Source of the DNA: an uncultured Eggerthellaceae bacterium
GTDB lineage: Bacteria; Actinomycetota; Coriobacteriia; Coriobacteriales; Eggerthellaceae
Assembly: GCA_934648845.1 (NCBI GenBank)
Contig: CAKUFS010000056.1
Location: forward strand, 1 to 5,218
DNA length: 5,218 nt
Direction: 5' to 3'
This document shows, one piece after another, positions 1 to 2,447 of the stretch. Each line of letters begins with the position of its first letter. The first letter of the stretch is position 1. The translations under genes were made by a program, and so were the position numbers. Below the pieces are notes generated by a model. That model had not been told where the DNA came from, did no database searches, and worked only from the letters and a program-made list of their open reading frames with translations.

Positions 1-59
1 GGCCGCCATCGCCGAAAGTACTGCGGGGGAAGCCCGTGGGAGGATAGGACGTCGCGCTC
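1..59 (+). rRNA. rrf: 5S ribosomal RNA, 3' half (5' end outside window)
   Basis: This is the 3' half of 5S rRNA, a structural RNA of the large ribosomal subunit. The run GCCGAAAGTACTGCGGGGG followed by GCCCGTGGGAGGATAGGAC matches the loop E / helix IV-V part of bacterial 5S, where the usual form is CGATGGTACTGCGGGG...CCC-TGGGAGAGTAGGAC. Mapped by eye on the E. coli molecule, the window opens near 5S nucleotide 60 and the mature 3' end falls near position 59, with GTCGCGCT as the 3' strand of the terminal helix. The 5' strand that would pair with it is not in the window, so the end is approximate. A strong terminator about 50 bases downstream fits the end of a 16S-23S-5S operon. Confidence 0.85.
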
Positions 60-110
60 ATGAAGGGCGTTTCGCGCTTCGGGCACGCTGCCCGGATGCG
101 TTGCCGCCGG

Positions 111-145
111 GAGGGGGGCCGCAGCGATGCGGCCCCCCTCTTTTT
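111..145 (+). terminator. Rho-independent terminator of the rRNA operon
   Basis: A perfect 13-bp GC-rich stem (111-123 with 128-140) closes on a GCGA tetraloop of the GNRA type and runs straight into five T residues (141-145). More T-rich sequence follows. This is a very strong intrinsic terminator, placed where an rRNA operon should end. A smaller upstream hairpin, CGGGCA-CGC-TGCCCG (80-94), lacks a T tract and could be part of the 3' trailer that is processed off. Confidence 0.93.
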
Positions 146-212
146 ATATATAGCCTTTTTATCTTTTCAAAGCGGAATACGTGCGGTGTGGCAGCGTCTT
201 TGTTTTTTGTCG

Positions 213-242
213 TTGCAAAAATCGTTCACTGTTCTTTAAAAT
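213..242 (+). promoter_or_regulatory. Possible sigma-70-type promoter inside inverted-repeat region
   Basis: TTGCAA (213-218) is separated by 18 bp from TAAAAT (237-242), giving 4/6 and 5/6 matches to the consensus -35 and -10. The left arm of the inverted repeat fills the spacer, which is a common operator position. It lies about 240 bp from the next start codon, so a transcript from here would have a long leader. AT-rich DNA produces such matches by chance, so this is weak. Confidence 0.22.
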
Positions 243-293
243 CAAGCGAAAACATCGATAAAACCCTCGAAAACGAATAACTGTGAACGATTT
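219..293. repeat. Interrupted inverted repeat, 15-bp arms
   Basis: The left arm AAATCGTTCACTGTT (219-233) and right arm AACTGTGAACGATTT (279-293) are reverse complements at 14 of 15 positions, including 11 consecutive pairs. The spacer is 45 bp. No T run directly follows the right arm, so it is not a normal terminator. It could be a pair of protein-binding half sites or, if transcribed, a stem closing a 45-nt loop. The right arm overlaps the palindrome at 288-301. Confidence 0.7.
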
Positions 294-301
294 CGAAATC
301 G
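288..301. repeat. Perfect 14-bp palindrome CGATTTCGAAATCG
   Basis: CGATTTCGAAATCG reads the same on both strands, with its centre between 294 and 295. It shares CGATTT with the right arm of the 219-293 inverted repeat, so that hexamer occurs in two symmetry elements. A dimeric regulator site is one possible reading. The protein is unknown and no target gene is proven. Confidence 0.65.
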
Positions 302-414
302 CAATTGTGTGAAACCTAATATTATGGTTATTTCTTTTCGGCGTTTGCTTCTTATCTGTTTCCGATTCGTTTCTGTACGTTGCGTGGGCTTCTTGATTCC
401 GGTGAAAAACAGGA

Positions 415-444
415 TTTCCTTTCATGCGGGAAACGGGGTATACT
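415..444 (+). promoter_or_regulatory. Probable promoter of the HEAT-like gene
   Basis: TATACT (439-444) is a 5/6 match to the -10 consensus and sits about 38 bp before the start codon. The best -35 at a usable spacing is weak: TTTCCT (415-420, 18-bp spacer). The predicted transcript would start near 451 with a leader of about 30 nt. The -10 is embedded in a small inverted repeat, GGTAT-N5-ATACC (437-451), which might bind a regulator. A strong -10 with a poor -35 suggests an activated or modest promoter. Confidence 0.4.
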
Positions 445-481
445 TGATACCGATTTATCGCTGTTTTAATGGGAGTTTGTT

Positions 482-1045
482 ATGTCGGATGCTTCAAATC
501 GAATTGAAAAATTAATCGCTGATTTATCGGATTCTTCTCGCAAGAAACGTCAGGAAGCCGCGTTGGCCTTAGCAGATTGCAGCAAAGATGATGCGCAGGC
601 CATTCTGCCGTACGGTGATGCTTTGGTTGATGCGCTTGACACTCGTGACGCGCGCACGCGTTGGGCTATTATCGATGTTCTTACGGCGTTGAGCGTCTAC
701 GATGCTGATTTGTGCGTTAAAGCGCTGCCTGGTATCGAGGATGCTCTCTTTGACGAGAATAATGGACCGTTGCATTTGGCATCGTTTCGTTTCCTGTGCA
801 GCTATGGCGCACAGTCGCCCCAGGCATCTGACAACGTGTGGTCGCTTTTGGATGAAGCCATTCAGTGCTTCCATGGCGATCAAGAGTTCCAAGATATGCT
901 CAATCTTCTTGTCGATTTCTCTTTGGGGAGCTTGTCGGCGGAAACAAAGAAGAGCTTCTCTGATCGTATGCTTTTCGACGCGCGCAACAATAGGGGCTTG
1001 ACGCAGCGACGAGCTCAGACAATTGTTGATAATCTTGCTAAATAA
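482..1045 (+). CDS. HEAT-repeat-like helical protein of unknown function
   Basis: This 187-residue soluble, acidic protein has no signal peptide and no membrane segment. I recognise no enzyme family. It reads as four helix pairs of nearly equal length, starting near residues 6, 44, 83 and 121 (spacing 38-39), each ending in an Ala/Leu-rich second helix. Examples are the segments around EAALALADC, WAIIDVLTAL, LASFRFLCSY and MLNLLVDFS. The D-x-R-x-R-W stretch (55-61) resembles the Asp/Arg inter-helix position of HEAT and PBS-lyase-type repeats. A basic C-terminal tail (167-179) follows. The four cysteines (33, 78, 106, 129) are scattered and form no metal motif. HEAT solenoids usually bind other proteins, so a scaffold or adaptor role is an inference. 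The ATG is supported by GGGAG (471-475) six bases upstream. The gene is monocistronic: the rRNA terminator and a long gap lie upstream, and its own terminator starts six bases after the stop. Its base composition looks more AT-rich than acnA. Confidence 0.85.
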   Translation: MSDASNRIEKLIADLSDSSRKKRQEAALALADCSKDDAQAILPYGDALVDALDTRDARTRWAIIDVLTALSVYDADLCVKALPGIEDALFDENNGPLHLASFRFLCSYGAQSPQASDNVWSLLDEAIQCFHGDQEFQDMLNLLVDFSLGSLSAETKKSFSDRMLFDARNNRGLTQRRAQTIVDNLAK

Positions 1046-1050
1046 CACCG

Positions 1051-1079
1051 ATGGCGGGCTTTTAGGTCCGCCATTTTTT
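1051..1079 (+). terminator. Rho-independent terminator of the HEAT-like gene
   Basis: The stem ATGGCGG (1051-1057) pairs perfectly with CCGCCAT (1068-1074). It can extend inward by G-U, C-G and U-G pairs to leave a small TTTA loop, and it is followed by T1074-T1079. It begins six bases after the stop codon at 1045 and separates this gene from icd. Confidence 0.9.
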
Positions 1080-1086
1080 ATGCCCG

Positions 1087-1095
1087 TGGTATAGT
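1087..1095 (+). promoter_or_regulatory. Extended -10 promoter of icd
   Basis: TGGTATAGT contains TATAGT (1090-1095, 5/6 to TATAAT) preceded by the TGn extension that lets a promoter work without a good -35. The position 17 bp upstream is TCCGCC, inside the preceding terminator stem, so no real -35 is present. Transcription would start near 1102, giving a leader of about 29 nt. The compact terminator-promoter arrangement supports independent transcription of icd. Confidence 0.5.
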
Positions 1096-1130
1096 CTCGG
1101 TTTAACTGTGTATTGAAGAAAGGCGTCGTT

Positions 1131-2219
1131 ATGGCTAAACATACGGTAACTTTGATCCCTGGCGATGGTATTGGCGTGGAAACGTCTGCCGCCATGCAGC
1201 GCGTTGTTGATGCGTCGGGTGCGTCGATTGAGTGGGAAGTTGCTCCTGCGGGTGCTGCGTGCCTGGAGACGCACGGTGCATTGCTGCCGGAATCCACGTT
1301 AGAGTCCATTCGTCGCAATGGCGTGGCCATCAAAGGTCCCATTACCACGCCGGTGGGTACGGGTTTCCGCAGCGTGAACGTTGCACTGCGCCAGGCGCTC
1401 AAGCTGTATGTGTGCCTGCGTCCCGTTATGTCGCTTCCTGGTGCGGGTGGGCGCTACGACGACGTTGACCTGGTTATTGTGCGCGAAAACACGGAAGATT
1501 TATACGCGGGCATTGAATTTGAGGAAGGATCCGCGGAAGCCGCCGCGCTCATTGATTTCGTGCAGCAGCGCGCGGGTCGCACGATTCTTCCCGACTCGGG
1601 TATTTCTTTGAAGCCGATTTCTAAAACAGCTTCGCGTGACATTGTGGAGTATGCATTCGATTATGCGGAAAAGCAGGGACGAAAGAAAGTCACCGCTGTT
1701 CACAAAGCGAATATCATGAAGTTTTCCGATGGTTTGTTTTTGCATACGGCGCGTGAAGTGGCGACCGAACACGCGGATATTGCGTTCGATGAGCGCATAG
1801 TGGATGCGTTCTGCATGAATATGGTCATGGATCCGTCGCAATTCGACGTAGTGGTGTTCCCGAATTTGTATGGCGACATTGCCAGCGACTTGGCAGCAGG
1901 CCTGGTGGGCGGCTTGGGTATTGCGCCGGGTGCGAATATTGGCAGGGATTATGCCGTGTTCGAGGCCGTTCATGGTTCAGCGCCCGATATTGCGGGCAAG
2001 AATTTAGCGAACCCCACGGCAGAGATTCTGTCGGGAGCGTTGATGCTTGATCACCTGGGCGAGCAGGAAGCTGCGGAGCGTATTCGCCAGGCGGTTCGTG
2101 CGGTGTACGCAAAAGGCGACGTGCTTACGGGTGATATTCGCCGCGCAACGGGATCTTCTGTGGCGCCCGCAACCTGTTCGCAATTTACGGATGCTTTAAT
2201 TGATGCGATGACACGATAA
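1131..2219 (+). CDS. icd: NAD-dependent isocitrate dehydrogenase
   Basis: This cytosolic beta-decarboxylating dehydrogenase of 362 aa oxidises isocitrate to 2-oxoglutarate and CO2. It opens with the family signature TLIPGDGIGVE (7-17). Isocitrate-binding positions, by analogy with E. coli Icd, are S81, N83, R87, R97, R118 and Y125. The general base lysine is K192, and the metal-binding aspartates are D225, D249 and D253 (NLYGDIASDLAAGLVGG). The SVNVALR loop with Ser and Asn separates it from 3-isopropylmalate dehydrogenase, which carries a different loop there. In the coenzyme segment HGSAPDIAGKN (281-291), D286-I287 replace the Lys-Tyr pair of NADP enzymes, predicting NAD use. The length fits the short NAD-IDH / IDH3-like group rather than the roughly 415-residue E. 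coli form. I chose ATG 1131 because AAAGG (1119-1123) lies seven bases before it; an in-frame TTG at 1113 lies upstream of that site. Its neighbour acnA makes its substrate. No clear intrinsic terminator follows, so read-through into acnA is likely. Homoisocitrate dehydrogenase is a less likely alternative. Confidence 0.95.
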   Translation: MAKHTVTLIPGDGIGVETSAAMQRVVDASGASIEWEVAPAGAACLETHGALLPESTLESIRRNGVAIKGPITTPVGTGFRSVNVALRQALKLYVCLRPVMSLPGAGGRYDDVDLVIVRENTEDLYAGIEFEEGSAEAAALIDFVQQRAGRTILPDSGISLKPISKTASRDIVEYAFDYAEKQGRKKVTAVHKANIMKFSDGLFLHTAREVATEHADIAFDERIVDAFCMNMVMDPSQFDVVVFPNLYGDIASDLAAGLVGGLGIAPGANIGRDYAVFEAVHGSAPDIAGKNLANPTAEILSGALMLDHLGEQEAAERIRQAVRAVYAKGDVLTGDIRRATGSSVAPATCSQFTDALIDAMTR

Positions 2220-2234
2220 TACGGTGGCGCGGTA

Positions 2235-2411
2235 ATGCGATCGCGCTTGTGCACTGCACTGCATGAAGGGCGCGTTGCGCTGCGCGAAGGGCGCGTTGCA
2301 AATCCAGCGTGTGAGGTTCTTTGCGTAGGTATTGCGTGTTGTTGTGGAGGTGCGCACGATTGTTCGGGCTTAGTGTCTTCTGTTTGCGCAGGTGAGCGCA
2401 TGGGCGCATAA
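2235..2411 (+). CDS. Candidate small Cys-rich ORF, possible leader peptide for acnA
   Basis: This open frame of 58 codons starts with ATG 15 bases after the icd stop, ends with TAA at 2409-2411, and is in the same frame as acnA. It contains eight cysteines (6, 26, 30, 35, 36, 37, 43, 51), including three consecutive TGT codons at 35-37. Residues 8-14 and 15-21 are a tandem near-duplication (ALHEGRV, ALREGRV) caused by a 21-bp DNA repeat. The Shine-Dalgarno is poor (GGTGG at 2223-2227, seven bases before ATG), although translation could be coupled to icd termination. Codon choice looks much like the neighbouring genes. No domain is recognised and it has no signal peptide. If real, it could be a cysteine-sensing leader peptide or a tiny metal- or redox-binding protein. 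It may equally be a chance frame in a GC-rich spacer. Confidence 0.3.
   Translation: MRSRLCTALHEGRVALREGRVANPACEVLCVGIACCCGGAHDCSGLVSSVCAGERMGA
2258..2299 (+). repeat. 21-bp tandem repeat, two copies
   Basis: Copies 2258-2278 and 2279-2299 agree at 18 of 21 positions, and the last 14 bases (GAAGGGCGCGTTGC) are identical. The period is exactly seven codons, so the repeat keeps the frame of the small ORF at 2235-2411. A shorter GCACT direct repeat (2251-2260) sits just upstream. Confidence 0.85.
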
Positions 2412-2412
2412 C
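2384..2412 (+). promoter_or_regulatory. Weak candidate promoter for acnA
   Basis: TTGCGC (2384-2389) and CATAAC (2407-2412) are separated by 17 bp, with 3/6 and 4/6 consensus matches. Transcription would start near 2419, about 29 bases before the TTG start. Two GC-n-CATG-n-GC dyads flank the -10. Alternatively, acnA is transcribed by read-through from icd, since no terminator is seen between them. Confidence 0.3.
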
Positions 2413-2426
2413 ATTTGCGCATGAGC
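2396..2426. promoter_or_regulatory. Tandem operator-like dyads GCGCATGRGC
   Basis: GCGCATGGGC (2396-2405) and GCGCATGAGC (2417-2426) differ at one base and are centred 21 bp apart, two helical turns. Each is a dyad around CATG with one imperfect position per half. The second extends to a 14-bp near-palindrome with TTGC and GCAA ends (2415-2428). They flank the candidate -10 of acnA, which suits a repressor such as the TetR-type regulators known for some actinobacterial aconitase genes. The sequence does not resemble a site I can name. Confidence 0.35.
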
Positions 2427-2434
2427 AAGCTTAT

Positions 2435-2441
2435 AAAGGAG
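2435..2441 (+). promoter_or_regulatory. Ribosome binding site fixing the TTG start of acnA
   Basis: AAAGGAG is a near-perfect Shine-Dalgarno sequence six bases before TTG 2448. An in-frame ATG at 2421 would add nine residues, but it has no comparable site in front and would place this sequence inside the coding region. The rare TTG codon is therefore preferred. Confidence 0.8.
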
Positions 2442-2447
2442 AAAAAA

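Larger units (their letters stand above)
146..436. other. AT-rich non-coding region between rRNA operon and HEAT-like gene
   Basis: About 290 bp with clearly lower GC than the flanking genes. Short open frames exist on both strands (for example 309-515 on + from a GTG, and 159-425 on -), but they have no Shine-Dalgarno sequence, no recognisable protein content and skewed, repetitive residues, so I do not call them genes. What it does hold is an interrupted inverted repeat (219-293), a 14-bp palindrome (288-301) and weak promoter-like hexamers. It probably contains the promoter and control sites of the 482-1045 gene, but no known riboswitch or small RNA is recognised. Confidence 0.6.
2376..2442 (+). 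promoter_or_regulatory. Possible RNA fold masking the acnA ribosome binding site
   Basis: UCUUCU (2376-2381) can pair with AGGAGA (2437-2442), the acnA Shine-Dalgarno core, over six bases with one G-U pair. Inside that pairing, the self-complementary hexamers TGCGCA at 2385-2390 and 2416-2421 can form a second six-base helix. The left strand lies within codons 48-49 of the 2235-2411 frame, so ribosomes translating it would disrupt the fold. The helices are short and interrupted by loops, so this is a possibility and not a demonstrated structure. Confidence 0.25.

Noticed and set aside
80..94. CGGGCA-CGC-TGCCCG hairpin as a terminator
   Set aside because: No T tract follows it, and a much stronger terminator sits at 111-145.
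159..425. 88-residue - strand frame in the AT-rich spacer
   Set aside because: Rich in Arg, Lys, Thr and Phe with no domain-like pattern and no ribosome site. It also covers the inverted repeat region, which looks regulatory.
309..515. 68-residue + strand frame from GTG
   Set aside because: No ribosome site, no recognisable content, and it overlaps the promoter and start of the better supported 482-1045 gene.
1113..1130. Upstream TTG start for icd adding six residues
   Set aside because: The ribosome site AAAGG (1119-1123) would fall inside the coding region, and family members begin just before the TLIPGDGIG motif, as with ATG 1131.
569..1402. 277-residue - strand frame
   Set aside because: Antisense to the HEAT-like gene, its terminator and icd. 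The composition is Arg-rich as expected of a shadow frame.
1131..2219. 3-isopropylmalate dehydrogenase (leuB) assignment
   Set aside because: The substrate loop reads SVNVALR, the isocitrate form, and the neighbour is an AcnA aconitase, not leuC/leuD.
2237..2244. GCGATCGC octamer palindrome
   Set aside because: A single 8-bp palindrome in GC-rich DNA, with no second copy or context to give it meaning.
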